Positions 49,329-61,609 of a DNA stretch of 64,000 nucleotides are shown here, one piece after another. Source of the stretch: Neckera pumila. Lineage: Eukaryota > Streptophyta > Bryopsida > Hypnales > Neckeraceae. The stretch is from contig OZ018413.1 in NCBI GenBank assembly GCA_963969595.1, positions 2,730,501 to 2,794,500 on the forward strand, in the 5' to 3' direction. The position numbers were made by a program, and so were the translations under genes. A model generated the notes under the pieces. That model did not search any database, was not told the DNA's origin, and saw nothing but the letters and a program-made list of their open reading frames with translations. How positions within the stretch are numbered: position 1 is the first letter of the stretch; the number at the start of each line of letters is the position of its first letter.

Positions 49329-49671
49329 GGTAAAAATTAATTTGTGAGTTGTAAACAAGTTGATCTAAGTTATGGCAATGTTTCAAGGCATTGAGGTCAC
49401 TCTGCATGAGCTATGCTAAGATTTTTGCTTGTGATTTGCAGGTTTTTCTTAGTACAAATAACCCATCCCATGTCATTATAAGAAAAAACAAGGTCTTTGA
49501 TGGGCTGCTCCACAACCCTCTGAGGACCTTGCATAATAAGGGTTTTGGGGCCAAAAAAATGATTTTTTCCCTATTCCCGCCCACCAGAACTTGTGGTGTC
49601 GGATGCTTGGCAATGGCCCAAAAAATGATTTTATAGTGTTAACTCTAATGCACTTTAACTTTAACTTTTAA

Positions 49672-50751
49672 TTAACCCCTAAGAGCCCAAGTGTCCCATC
49701 GGGGGACACTTGGGACTTGGAGCAAGCTCATGTGACCTCAATTTTTCACATGATTTTTTGAAACTTTTTTTGGAAATAGGAAATCACATTAGCTTTGTGT
49801 GCATATGAATTTCATTAAAATCTGACTTATACTCTAAAAGTTATGAGCATTTGAATAAAATTTCAGTTCATTCTCCTGTTGCCCTTGCCTTGACTCCCAA
49901 GGGGTAGCAGTGGTAGGCAAGAGAGGAGAGCTAGGGAGGGCAGGGCAAATAATTAGCCATACATGTTGAGTATGACCTAAAGGGCCTTGGGGATGTGGAA
50001 ATGACCATGCCTGGAAGTTTTCTAATTTTTGTAATTGCCTTCACTTATTGCAAGGGAGCCAGATTGGAGAGAGTGGAGAAGCATGCAAGGGGGGAGTGGA
50101 TGGGGACGAGGAGAATGTACCGGGAATAGCAAGGAACTTCCCAGGAATATGCAAGGGACCCTTTTTTCAAGCACAGACCAATTGCTCTACCTAACCGGAG
50201 GTCACATTAGACTTTAGGAGCTTTTAGATGTTAGAGATTTTGACATTATTCATTATTTTTCTTCCTACTTTTGAAGTACAAGTGCATCTTTCAATCCGCC
50301 ATTCAGATTTTTTATATCAAAAAACGTGTGATGGGAAAAATGATTTGAAAATGGCCTAGTGTATTGTTATTTCTTAGGATATTGTGGCAAATTTTAATTT
50401 TCTTGAATGTCTTACTTGTCTTGGATTGCCTTGAAAATTGACATATACATGCCTAATATGTTTCCCCATGAGAATTTTTTTAATTGGAGGTGTGTAGTGG
50501 AAAAAAATTTAGCAAATGGTGGTCAAAGGCATCTGAAATTTTTGGGCACTATGAAAAAAAAAAAAAAGACTTTGAATGCAAACATCTTGCAATCTGTTTG
50601 GTCAAACCTCATAAAATTTTTACCACATATTTTTACACAAGTGAACTACAAGATCCTATGGTTACATTCCCGAAAAATCAAATTTTCAAACTTTTTGATG
50701 AATGCTCTAGAAATGGCAGTTTTGGGTGATTGTTAAGGTCAAAAAAATTAA
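49672..50751. mobile_element. TTAA element 10, degenerate
   Basis: It starts TTAACCCCTAAGAGCCCAAG with a small hairpin TGTCCCATCGGGGGACA. The right side keeps AAGATCCTATGGTTACATTC and GAAATGGCAGTTTTGG before a decayed terminus near a TTAA at 50748-50751. It is oriented opposite to element 8. Confidence 0.6.
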
Positions 50752-50754
50752 GCC

Positions 50755-50815
50755 AAATGAAGTGACTTTTAGAGCTAGTTTTCTTAGGCAACTAGCTTCA
50801 AAAGCCACTTCATTT
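50755..50815. repeat. Small hairpin
   Basis: AAATGAAGTGACTTTTAGAG and GCTAGTT pair with AACTAGC and TTCAAAAGCCACTTCATTT around a TTCTTAGGC loop. Confidence 0.7.
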
Positions 50816-50861
50816 TTTGGTGACTTAATGAGTGACTTCATTTGTTCAATTGCCACTTGCT

Positions 50862-51501
50862 TAGTTTATTGTGTTACAACATGTAGAGAGAAGCTCTTTA
50901 TACTAGTGGGAGAGTAGGGGAGACAATGCATGTAGAATATATGAATTTAGAAGAAAAGGAGCTTGATTGCTCATTTTGAAGTAGAATTCAAAAATGGTGT
51001 AAAAACTGAAATTTTAGAGCTCATTTAGGCATGGTAAAAAAACTTTTTTGAAAAAACTTTGAACTTAAAGAAATGGGGGAATTATGCTACTTTTCATCTC
51101 CAAGAATCTGTTTGAGGTTTTGAGCCTCCACCTAAGAGTTATGGACAAATTTGAAAGAGGAGTTGGAAGGGACATTTTTTGGGACCTTTGTAAACACAGT
51201 CTTTCAAATTTGTCCATAACTTTTAGGTGGAGGCTCAAAACCTCAAACGGGTTTTTGAAGATGAAAGGTAGCAAAATTTCCCCACTTTTTTTAGTTCAAA
51301 GTTTAATCAAAAATGTTTTTCTACTATGCCTAAATGAGCTCTAAAATTTCAGTTTTTACACCATTTTTGGATTCTACTTCAAAATGAGCAATCAAGCTCC
51401 TTTTCTTCCAAATTCATATATTCCACAGGCATTGTCTCCCCTACTCCTACCCCACTAGTAAAAAGAGCTTCTCTCTACAAGTTCTAACTCACAAAACTAA
51501 A
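50862..51501. repeat. Foldback inside CATTAGAG-ended element, second copy
   Basis: The left arm has GAGAGAAGCTCTTTATACTA, GGGGAGACAATGC, AAGGAGCTTGATTGCTCA and TGAGCCTCCACCTAAGAG; the right arm mirrors them. Arms are about 290 bp and the loop (about 51150-51200) is short. Related to 14370-15030. Confidence 0.9.
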
Positions 51502-51871
51502 CATGCGGCTTATTTGATACTTATATTGTTTCAATTAAGTCAAATAAAATCCAAGTTAGTCAAATTTGTGGCTTGATTGAATTGAATTTGACGTAATTGA
51601 AACCAATTTCAAATAAACAAATAAGAATCTTCATTAAAAATCCTCAAGGAGATTGAAAGATTGGTAACTGCACATCATACAACAATCTATATGTTTTAAA
51701 AAAATAATTTTTTTTTAAGTTGCAAAAACAGTCATGGCTTGACTATTTTTGCAAAATTCACCCAAGATGATTGTTCACTTTGGCGTTTTTGGGGGAGTGT
51801 CAGACCAATTTGTTAATAGCTTGGTATATCAATGTGAAGGAGCCCTCCAATGGCCTTAGATTTTTCTAATG

Positions 51872-53301
51872 GATCTACAAGTTCAAAGAAGAGATAGGCA
51901 TTAGAAATTGAGTAAACATGTGGTCTTTGAGTAGAAAAAGTGAAAGAGAATCACGTAACTCATTTCGTTTCAATCTTGTCCTCTTTCACTCCATTGTTCT
52001 TCAAGAGTGCTACAATGGACATCAATGCTTGTTATAAACTTTCATGCATCTTTTTACCTCTATTGGAATTTTACACTACATTCAAAATCTCTTGTAACTT
52101 GTATCCACATTTTTTCTATCACATTTTAATGAATTGAAGTAAGTAGAAAGAAGAATTTCTGTGTGTGAGCTTTAGAAATGCTTTTGTTGCTTAACTTTTA
52201 GCATGATCGGTCAATCTAGTAGGTGAAGAATTCATGAGTAAGCAACTAAATTGTATTTTTCAAAATCAGTGAGGTTATGTGATAAGTTTGGGTGGCCATG
52301 ACTAAAGGTGTAGGAGAGGTCTTAGGGTGGAATTTAGCACATAGAATGTGATTTTCAGCAAATGTAGCTTTCATTTGTGTACATGCTCAATGCTCAACTT
52401 AGAACCTGCAATTTGCAAAAATTGTTTGAATTTTGTCAAGCAAAGCTCTACAATTGGAAATTGAAGACTTTTTGTGCATACTTGTAGGGTATTTGAAAAT
52501 GGAATGAATCAATTTAATTTCAGGTTTGAATTGAATTTTAGATTCATGGGTCTTGAATCACATTGAATGTGCTTGGAAGTGAAATGAAAATAGAAGCAAG
52601 ATTAACCTTCATATTCAAAAATTTGGCACTTGGATGACAATTGCCTCCCTGATCCCCACCTGTCTACACTAGTGTTGGGCTACAAGCTCCCAATTAACCA
52701 AAAGGCATAGGGCTCTCTGTCTAGCAATCAAGGGAAGCAACAATTGAAAGACATCTAACAACCTACTAAGTACATGGGATCATTTTCATGTTGCCCCTTC
52801 TTAGAGCAAATTGCACAAAGGATCTTGAGTACCTAAGGTAGAAGTCAAGGCTCTAGCCTTTGCCCAATTAACCTTCGTTTCCATCTAAAATTTGAACATT
52901 TAGTGTTATAAATTTTTAAGCGTAACTATGATTTCTATGAAAACTACGTTTGTAGAATGATCTTGTAGTTTGAAAAGTTTGGAAAAAAATTTGAGAAATT
53001 TATGACAAATTATACCCAAATAAGCCTATTCAAAATCCATTTTGTTCTCCAAGGGGACATTGGAACTTTAGAAGTTTAGGAAAAATTGCTCAAAGTATAC
53101 CAAATTGCTAAACTACCCTATATATGAAATAAAAAATCCAACTAAAATACCTTGAACTTAACTCAAAGAATGTGGCTGCCTATAGCATTAATAAAGTTGC
53201 ATACACTAAATCAAATGAAAATCATCCATTCTTCAATAAACACAAAGCTTGGTTGACCATCCAAAGGACAAAAACAATCCTTAGTGTCCCACTTCTATGA
53301 T
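51872..53301. other. AT-rich stretch, no supported gene
   Basis: A degraded TTAA-family remnant is possible at about 52868-53090 (AACCTTCGTTTCC ... CATTGGAACTTTAGAAG). Nothing else is recognisable. Confidence 0.35.
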
Positions 53302-54018
53302 TAACCTTGTAACACTGCTACGGATACTAAGTGTCCGATGAATGACTTTTTATGAGACTATAGGATGAAAAAAATGTTTCTTTGTTCATTAATTTTCTCG
53401 GAAGTTGCTTGAGTATACTTTCAATGAATAGTATTGCAAATTTCCTCATTATGATATTGTTGACTCTTCTAAAGAAAAAGATTCTTAGATCGTCCTTGTA
53501 GTGTATTTTGGCCATTTCTTGCTAGTTATTCTTGATGTGAATTTTAGCCATAAAAGAACTTTTTATGAATTTGAGTCCAACTAATGAAACAAATTTATTG
53601 AGTACACTTTCTTCTCCAAATGGAAATTTTGAAAAATTTATAAATTTCAGTATTTTATAGCAATATGAACTTTAGGCCTATAACCATGGTTCATTGATTT
53701 TCTAACTGTAGAGTGATATGGTAATTTCAGTTTGTACCATGATGCTATATACTATAATATACACATCTATGGTGAGAAATTCAGATTTTTGGAGTAAATT
53801 TTGTATTTGATATGAATTTTACTCATTTTTTTGTTAAAAATTCACAACGATTTCAAATTTCTTCCAAAAAATTTGAAAATTTTATGACTTGTAGTACACA
53901 TATGAGTTCATCTCTGAAAAATAAATATAAATGTTTTCATTCATATCTAGTTGCCAAATGACAGCAAACAGAGTGATGGTTGAAATTACTGGTCATGGGT
54001 CCATCCTTCTAGGGTTAA
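53302..54018. mobile_element. Possible TTAA-ended element
   Basis: It starts TTAACCTTGTAACACTGC and ends ATCCTTCTAGGGTTAA. The ends pair only partly (TTAACCYT), and the interior has the family habit of AT-rich sequence without coding potential. Assignment is weak. Confidence 0.35.
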
Positions 54019-54748
54019 CAATCTTATGCTGACATCGTTTGTTCACATCTCAATTTTCAAAAAAGTTCAGCGAGTTGTAACAGTAAACAATATGTACGGG
54101 AATACAGTACTTCAGAATACAACAGTGCTCTCCACTTGCACAAAGATTCGGGAGTTCTACCCAATTTAGATGCGCACTCCATGACCCGAAACAGACGACG
54201 CAAAGAAAGCGTACTGAGCAGTTACAATCAAACTTTTAAAAAAGCAGACTGGTTTGTCTACAAAACTAAACAATTCTCAAACACTGCTTTGCAACCAGCA
54301 CGCCGCTCCGTATTCTATCCACACGTATTCGCCCTGAGTACCTGCATCTCTCTGGGATTACCAGTTTCGTTACGTACTACAGTTTCAAGTAACGGCGCTC
54401 ATCATTCTCGTGGACCAAGAAGAACTTTTGAATTCTGCACGTTTCTTTTGAATTCAAACTCACTTCACGCATATTTGAATAGGCAAAGTCTAGTTTCTTC
54501 CTCAAAGTACTTATATCGCGCACCCACTTGTTGGATCGGAAGCTTCAAGTTAAGGGCTGATTTCCTCAATTCAATACTGAGCACTAGTCGCTAGATTCCA
54601 TTTGTCCTGCAACTGCATAGCCACATACTACGTAACTTGTGAGACTCCTCTGAACGGTATTGCGCGCATCTGACCAGGTTGCAGTAATCTATTTTCAGTT
54701 TGGCTTTGAGATCGAGACGACGGGTTCAGTAAGTTAGTTATTGTGAAG

Positions 54749-54973
54749 ATGAAACCGGAATTGCAGCGTGACTCCCAAGAGGATGCCGAGTCGTCCGCAA
54801 CCGTGATGATCAAGGCTTACACTTTGTCATGTCTGCTGCTGCTGAGCTTGCTGTTGCTGTGGTCTGTGGGCGACGCCTGGTGTCACTACACTCACTTCTG
54901 TGTCACCGCATTTGGCGATGGGGTGGCCGAGTTTGTAATGCTGGCTACCTCTGAATGGAGGCACCATGGGTAG
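54749..54973 (+). CDS. Paralogous leader exon, unidentified protein
   Basis: The frame MKPELQRDSQED leads into an IKAY motif, a leucine-rich hydrophobic segment (CLLLLSLLLLWSVGDAW) and HYTH. It parallels the minus-strand exon at 12763-12957 in charge pattern, segment spacing and the WSVGDAW motif. After the motif the two diverge, suggesting that the true exon ends soon after or that one copy is broken. An in-frame ATG at 54743 gives two additional residues. Function unknown. Confidence 0.4.
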   Translation: MKPELQRDSQEDAESSATVMIKAYTLSCLLLLSLLLLWSVGDAWCHYTHFCVTAFGDGVAEFVMLATSEWRHHG

Positions 54974-57887
54974 TAGTTGCTGGATATGTCCACGTCCGTG
55001 AGGCATGGCTAGTCGGACTACCACTATCACGATTCTGAGGCGTGACTGAGCAAAGGCGTGGTGAATGTTGGATTATTTGACCAAGCTCACCAGCTTTGGC
55101 ATGCGCTCGCCGCTTTCGGTGCCAACTTTTGACGTTATGTCATTACAGTTTGCGAAGAGAAGGGTGTGCCAATTGATGTAGTGTGTCGAATAGTCTCATT
55201 ATTCGATCACGATGGTCTTCAGGCCAGTGTTATGATCGATTATACTACAAGTAAGGTTTGAATTTGTGAGAATTCAGCTTCTTCCAAGGAGAGGCAGTGC
55301 CCGGTCTTGATTCACTTTTGACCGGTCCGGACAATAGCAAATGCGGTTGTGAGATACTTTCAACCCGGGTCCTCTTTTGAGGGATGCGCAATGTAAAGTA
55401 CATGGCTGCCGATTCAGAAGCCTTCTTATATTTCAGTGAGACAGTTTTTGCCATCAGTTCTTTGAAGTGGACAGCAAAGAGTTCCATCTTATAAATGTCC
55501 GCTTCACTCTGTTGAATTTTACTTTACTTCAATGCAAGATAAATTGTGAATGAAATGCTGAGAATTTTTTTTTAAAAAGCTTCAGAGATTGGTATGAATT
55601 GTGTGACTTTTGTAGAGGGAAGATTGAAGTAATTGTGGACAACAATATTTCAAAATACTGTGATTGAAACGTTGATACAACAACTGTGTAGAGTGCGTCA
55701 ACAATTTGTTACAAACAAGTGTTTTTTATTTGAGCCTCGTGTAAGGTATGTGCACTAAGAATCCATTTGCCAAGTGCAAATTTTAGGTGACAAATATGGG
55801 TGCACATACCACAGTAGTGTTTGCTTGCATTGTGGAAGAATCTTCTATCTTCTCTACACGTGACAAGAAGTAAGAAATAGATTGGTAAAATTGGCAATTA
55901 TTTTCTATGATCTTAGGACTCATAGCACCATTAGTCATTTCTGGCTATGAAGTCAATAAAACACTAGCTCAAATCATCACTCTTTCAATGCCAGTGTTTG
56001 AAGTTGACAATGCTAGTATTCTTCAAAGTTTAACCCATAGGTGTCCTAGGTGACCAGAAGTGTCTTCATATAGTTTGGAAACCAATTCTAAATGTTGCAA
56101 CTTTTGTATTTGATGTTTGAATTTGATAAGACTTGTTAGAAAATTTGTACTTTCTCTCCTAGTTGTGATAAAATTTTCAGATGAATTCAAGATGTAAACT
56201 TTTTTTGGAAGCTATTCAAAGTTCATAGGTTCAATTTTAGTTTACAAAATTGCATTTTAATGGCTTCAACTTTGGGGGCTCGTATCTCCTTTATCCAATG
56301 TTCATTTTCAATAAAAAAAAAATTATTGGATTAGATTCCCCTTGAAGTTTAGTTATTGTAGTAAAATTTTCATGTCAATTCAAGTTGATTTGAATGTTTG
56401 GAAACCATTTAAAGTTCAAAATTTGGACATTTTTGGATTACCATAAACTTCAGTAGTTTGTTTCCTCTTCATGAATACAACATCCATTTTCAATTTTTAA
56501 AAAATTGGAAAAGTTGCATACACTAGTCTAATTTGTGTGGTTAAAATAGCATATCAATCCAAGAAGTTATAGGTTGTTGCAAAAAAGAGTGGTATTGGTT
56601 ATTTGTCACAAAAAGAGTGCCGGAGCGTCCTTTGCAATCTTTTGGAGCACGACTTATATGCACTTGAAATTTTTATTGGAGATGGTTATCTTGAGTGTAA
56701 TCATATTCCATATTTTTCAAAAAAAATTAAAATCATTCTTTATTTAAAAGTCATTTTTATTAATTAATCACATTTTCAGGGTTTTAATTTTTTAGGACAA
56801 AAGAATTTCCAAAATTAATGATTTAGAGCTTAAATTTTGTGCTCTATTCCCACAAAAAACAGGCATATTATTTCCAAGGGGCGTCTAGAAATATATGAGT
56901 TCATGTCTTCCATGTTTGTACAAATAGGGCTTCCTTGCGCGCATATTTTTGAACATTGAAGATTGTTTCAGGTAATTTTTTTAGTGAAATATCTTTCCCA
57001 TAAAGTCCTCCCAAATAATCAATTTTTTCATATCTTTGTAAATTATTTTTCCTATTTTTACAAATTAAAATGTCAAAGTATCTATTTTCTTCAAATTCAG
57101 CTCACTCTTTTTTCGTGAATAACTTTTGACCTAAATTATTTTGGAAGGGGCTATAATTTTGGTAATATGCTATTTTTAGTATTATACTAAATATCATTAT
57201 TTTATTCTACTTTAAAATATTCGTTTCCAAAAGCTTATAGTACTAGGTGTACTAGCCAAAGTGGAACAAAAATAAACATTCTTTCCTGCAACCACTCTTA
57301 TAAGTGTCTAAGGGGCATTTCAGCAAAAAGGAATTCAATCTTAGATGATTTTTTGCAAATTTTTTTGCTACTTTTTGACAGATAAAAGCCATTTGCAAAC
57401 ATAATAAATCATTTGAATGATATTTTATTTTACCAATGTGATTGTATGATGGTTTTGAAGCACTTTACAATTTACAATTTTTTCATCTGAGTGGGTTCAT
57501 AAATTGAATTTCACCTCTTGTTTCACCTCTAATACGCTGCTAGGGAAGTCTTAGTATCCTTTTTCAACATTTAAACACTATAGTCTTGCAATCTATATAG
57601 CCAAATACTCCAAATTTGATTCACTTTGTTTACAACATGTACACTAAAAGATTATATTGTTGAGATTTCTACACCTTAGTAATATTTAAACCTATAATAC
57701 TTCAAAAACAATAATGTTTTTAAACCCAAAAGCTCTAGGGATGCTTAGAAGTTCAAAAGGGAGAATTAATATGTAAAATTTTGACCTCAAATATCTTGTA
57801 ATGAATCGACTTTATTTTCTTAATATTCAACAAGATTGTATTTGGTGTAAATTTGTTTGGTACTTTCATTAGGTAAGATTTTTTTGG
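54974..57887. other. Mostly AT-rich stretch, no supported gene
   Basis: A small AGGTATGTGCAC-ended hairpin lies at 55742-55810. Beyond it I see no coding evidence. Sequence near 57100-57880 may hold the 5' part of the Tc1-like element, but I could not find its N-terminal domain. Confidence 0.4.
55742..55810. mobile_element. Very small AGGTATGTGCAC-ended MITE remnant
   Basis: AAGGTATGTGCACTAAGAAT on the left and GGGTGCACATACC on the right are inverted ends of a piece of about 70 bp. The right TA flank is not preserved. Confidence 0.5.
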
Positions 57888-59293
57888 ATATGAAAAATGT
57901 CAAGGCAAGCCTTGACTTTGCCAAAATTCACAAATACTGGACCTTGATGACTGGAGTAGATGAGTAGAATTTAAACAAATTTTGTTTAGATGGGATGTCT
58001 TGGTATTGGACACATGACCCCGAGGAGCTCTCTATACGAACCGTTTCTCAAGATAGTAAAGTATACCAATTGGGAAATTGTGATTTGGGAAAGTATGTAT
58101 ATTCATGAACCTAGATTGGTATGCAAAGTAGAAGGGCGCATAAAGCAACATTGCTATTGTGAAATCTTACAACAAAATGTTTGTAAGACAACTCAAAAGT
58201 TCCAGTTATCCCCTTTTTGTGTCTTATTTCAACAAGATAATGCCCTTATACACACAATAAAGATGCTTCAGAAGTGGTTCTCAAGGCAATGTTTCACTCT
58301 TCTACCTTGGCTAGCTCAATCCCCCAATTGAAATGCCATTGAACATTTGTGGGCAATTCTTAACCCCTGATGATCCAAATGACCATTTTTTGGTGTTGCC
58401 CCTCTTTTTTGAGCTATTCGTTCTCAATTTTTTTAATATTTTTTAGAAATAAAAACTATTTGTAGAAAATATATTGCGTTATAAGTCCAATGGCAATAGT
58501 TTCATCAAAGTTTGAGTAAATTCCGCCTTGTAGAATTTTTCAAAGTTAAGTGGTGTAGTTTAATTTACAACTCATTTTTGGAGGTTTGGTTTGGGCATGA
58601 ACTAAGCCAATCAAGTGATGTGATACTTATCCACCTCAAAAAGGTCAAATCCTCTTTGAAAAGAGTAGATCCAAGGAATTTAAGGATAAGACAAAAGTTC
58701 CATTTTTGTTTTTTTACAAGCACTACCGTCTCATTTCAATGACCATTGTGTATTACAAGCTCCACCATGAATTGAAAAATGCTTGGAATGTTGTGAAATT
58801 TGACATGTACATTTTCAACTCTTTTATCTTTCATTGAGCACAAAAAAGGATCATTTTGAAATATTCTCACAAAGATATGCTCCTTCAAAGTGCGCTACCT
58901 TGTATTTCTTGATTGACCCAAATAAAACTTCAAACTTAAATATCTCTTTAACTGTGCCACCAAATAATCTGAATATTTTTGAGGTGCTCACTCTCAATGT
59001 GAACTTCAAGATCCTATGGTTACATTCTAATTGATCTCTATAAAAAATCAGCAAACAAATTGCTCAAGTTCTTGACAGTTTTGGCCCATTTTCAAAGTAC
59101 ACCTCCTTGAGTCATTAGGGGTTAAATGGCAATTGAATCAATATGAGAAACCTCCAAAAGGAATGATAGAATTTTGGGATCAAATACTAGAAGTTTTCTA
59201 TTCTATCTTTTTAGATGATTGCAGAAAGCTTGTGAAAAGTATGCTACATCCAATTGCAACTATAAAAGCATAAAAACAAAGGTGGACAAAGAT
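57888..59293 (+). pseudogene. Tc1/mariner (DD34E-type) transposase, split by a TTAA element
   Basis: The first part (57888-58359) gives LDFAKIHKYWT, VDE, a VEGRIKQHCYCEILQQN stretch, the second catalytic Asp in FQQDNALIHT, and WLAQSPN, a stop, then AIEHLWAIL. The spacing from that Asp to the Glu of AIEHLW is 34 residues, the DD34E pattern of Tc1 elements. The second part (59126-59293) continues KWQLNQYEKPP, FWDQILEVFYSI and CRKLVKSMLHPI, the usual C-terminus, then a KQRWTK motif. TTAA element 7 sits between them. Lesions include a TAG after VDE, a frameshift near 58090, the TGA in SPN-stop and a TAA near the end, so it is dead. Confidence 0.85.
58360..59125. mobile_element. TTAA element 7, inserted in the Tc1-like transposase
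   Basis: It starts TTAACCCCTGATGATCCAAA and ends GAGTCATTAGGGGTTAA. Removing it with one TTAA rejoins the transposase reading as AIL-KWQ without frame change. It is 766 bp including both TTAA copies and has no transposase of its own. Confidence 0.9.
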
Positions 59294-59294
59294 A

Positions 59295-60079
59295 TTAACC
59301 CCTAAAGTTCCTTGACTATGTTCTCACCAAAAATGCTCCAAAACTGCCATTTCTAGAACAAATACCAAATTTTTGAAAATATCATTTTTGGAAATATGTA
59401 ACTGTAGGATTTTGTAGTACTCTGATTTGAGAATGTGTGGAAGAAATTTCAAAAATTTCCATCATGTAGATTGGAAGATATTAGCATTTGAAGTGGCAAA
59501 AGTCCTTTTTTTGTCCCTGCAAAAAAACGAGCAGCTGCACTTCACAAGGTTAGCTTATTATGAAAAAAAGGCTAAAATGGTTGTGCTTCTTTGGATTCAT
59601 TCTTCAGGGCAAGTTGGCTACATGCTTGAAAATTTTAGATTATTTGGAATTGTACAGCATATAAGAAAAAAATACTAAGTAGAAAGAAGTAGAGAATGGT
59701 TCAAAACACTAAATTGTTAAGAAGTTAATTATGGAATTGAAAAATGCCAATCCCAATGGTTGCAATGTTGTAATAAACAATCTGCATCTTACAATTTTAC
59801 TTTTTTTGAAAAATTTGAAAATTGAATGAAATAAACAACTTCAAAGATTATTTTAGAAGAGACAATCCATAACTGCTTGCAAACTAAAAACGTAACACAT
59901 TAGGCCATAACTTTTGACTCGTATTTCCAAATGTCATGAAATTTGGTGTATATGAAAGATATTCCTTGTCCCCACCTTCTATAAAAATTTCGGCCCAAAA
60001 TAAGCAAATCCCTAGTCACACGTACCTGCCCAAAATTTCTATGTTGCCAAAAAACGCATGTTAGTCCTTTAGGGGTTAA
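59295..60079. mobile_element. TTAA element 8, inserted at the end of the Tc1-like element
   Basis: It starts TTAACCCCTAAAGTTCCTTG and ends GTCCTTTAGGGGTTAA. It lies 169 bp after element 7, at the last codons of the transposase. It matches 18528-19457 in reverse orientation. Confidence 0.9.
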
Positions 60080-61609
60080 GTAATTTTTTTCTTGTAGTTA
60101 TAGAATTGATCAAGTGGAGACAAACTTTCAAAACATCTTGCAACTTGTTTAAATTCTATTTTAATTGGGATTTACTTGAAGTATGTACAGTTGGGTACTG
60201 TAATCTTACAACCGCCCAGCTCGAGCCGCTCAGTTTTACCCATTCACAACTTTTTGTACAATGTGCAATATAATTGGTATATTTTGGTGAGCATAATTAT
60301 CACGCAATCCTCACGTAATCCCAATCAAGTATACAAAGTTTTAGTTTCCAAAAGTAAAATTCTATTTTTGATGATTTTCTAAAGTTTATTTCCATGATTT
60401 TACATAACATTTTATTGAGAACAATTAGTGATGAATTTTTTTAATCCAATTGCATAGATATGTAGGGAACCTTCATATGCACATCTTTTATATTAAAAAA
60501 CACCCATTAAGTAACAAAAATATGAATTAGGAAGAATTAAATGTGAAGCGGCATAAGACCAAAATTTGTGAAATAGATATCTTTATATTTTAATGAGATT
60601 AGCATTACAATAAAGTCACTACTTGCATTTTGATACGTTTATTTTCTCTCCATGATTCATTCTTTGAAAAGTTTTGAAATACTTGATCAATTTTGAGAAG
60701 CATTGTAGGTGCACATACTTCTTAGTGCAGTTTGTAGAGTGAAGGAACTCAACCTACTGGGGAAACTGCTCTCCAAACTTTCATGATGAAAACCTTGAAG
60801 GTTTCTAGAAATAAGAATGGTGTGACTGACTATCAGGCTCTATTCTAGATGTAACCACATTGGGCAGTGTGAATGCGGTTGTAAATAGTATTTGGAAACT
60901 TAGATTCAAAAACTATAACTTAGTCGATGTGAGAATCAATGGCATAGTTTTTGTCCCAAACAAGGACAGAAGCGGGAAAAAAAATGTTTTAACGAGACTG
61001 AACAGAAACGCAACTGCTTGGCGGCTGCGCACTCCACCGCAGAAGAGTATTAAACCGAGCAATAGTTTACCTTCCTTATACTCAAACAATTTGTACTTTC
61101 AACTACGGTCCTGTGGCCCGCTTAAAATGCTTGTCTGAAATCAAAAGACTCACAAACGTGCTCATTTCTGTCCACAAACTACTTTTCCCAGGTAAGTATC
61201 TGAACCACAAATTCCGTCAATCAAGTTTATTTTTTGACACTTGGCCAGGGTAGAAGGCAACTGGGGCTTTTTCAGAAAAATAAATCAAGCAAAGAAGACA
61301 TTTATTCAAGTCGGAACAAAATAATCTCAAGCAGTCAATGGTGGTTCTCATGGACCAAGTGAAACTGCCCATTGCCATCTACCTTGGGGGTTCTAAGCAG
61401 TGTTTTTTTTTTTGGACAAGTGTCGCCAGAAGCCTTCAAACCACTGGAGCAAATCTGGAGGGAGGGTGTCCGACAGGCTGAAACAGTCTGACAAGTGCGA
61501 AATTGCGCCCAAAAAAAACCCGCTAGTTCTAAGTGCATGTACAAAAATTTGTCAAACTTTGCAAGAAAGACAATTTGATAAGGTCAAACCACTCATAACC
61601 ACTCACTTA
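60080..61609. other. Intergenic sequence with a solo foldback arm
   Basis: A single arm of the 817-1156 foldback lies at about 60392-60490 (CCATGATTTTACATAACATT, AACAATTAGTGATGAA, ATGCACATCTT). The right end of the Tc1-like element probably lies shortly after 60079, but I cannot define it. No gene is supported. Confidence 0.45.
60392..60490. repeat. Solo arm of the 817-1156 foldback family
   Basis: The order CCATGATTTTACATAACATT - GAGAACAATTAGTGATG - AATTGCATAGATATGTAGG - ATGCACATC follows the right arm at 1156 read in reverse. Confidence 0.8.

Larger units (their letters stand above)
49474..51871. mobile_element. CATTAGAG-ended element, long form, with further insertion
   Basis: The left end is CATTATAAGAAAAAACAAGG with GGGCTGCTCCACAACCCTC; the right end is GGAGCCCTCCAATGGCC ending CTAATG. 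After the left end comes CGGATGCTTGGCAATGG, as in 14027-15348. The interior carries TTAA element 10 (49672-50751) and the foldback 50862-51501. Confidence 0.55.

Noticed and set aside
53302..54018. A confident TTAA-family member
   Set aside because: The TTAA flanks are present but terminal pairing is weak and the interior does not clearly follow the family order, so it is listed only as possible.
54136..54594. A 152-codon plus-strand frame
   Set aside because: No recognisable motif and serine-rich, low-information composition; it sits in the presumed 5' region of the leader exon at 54749.
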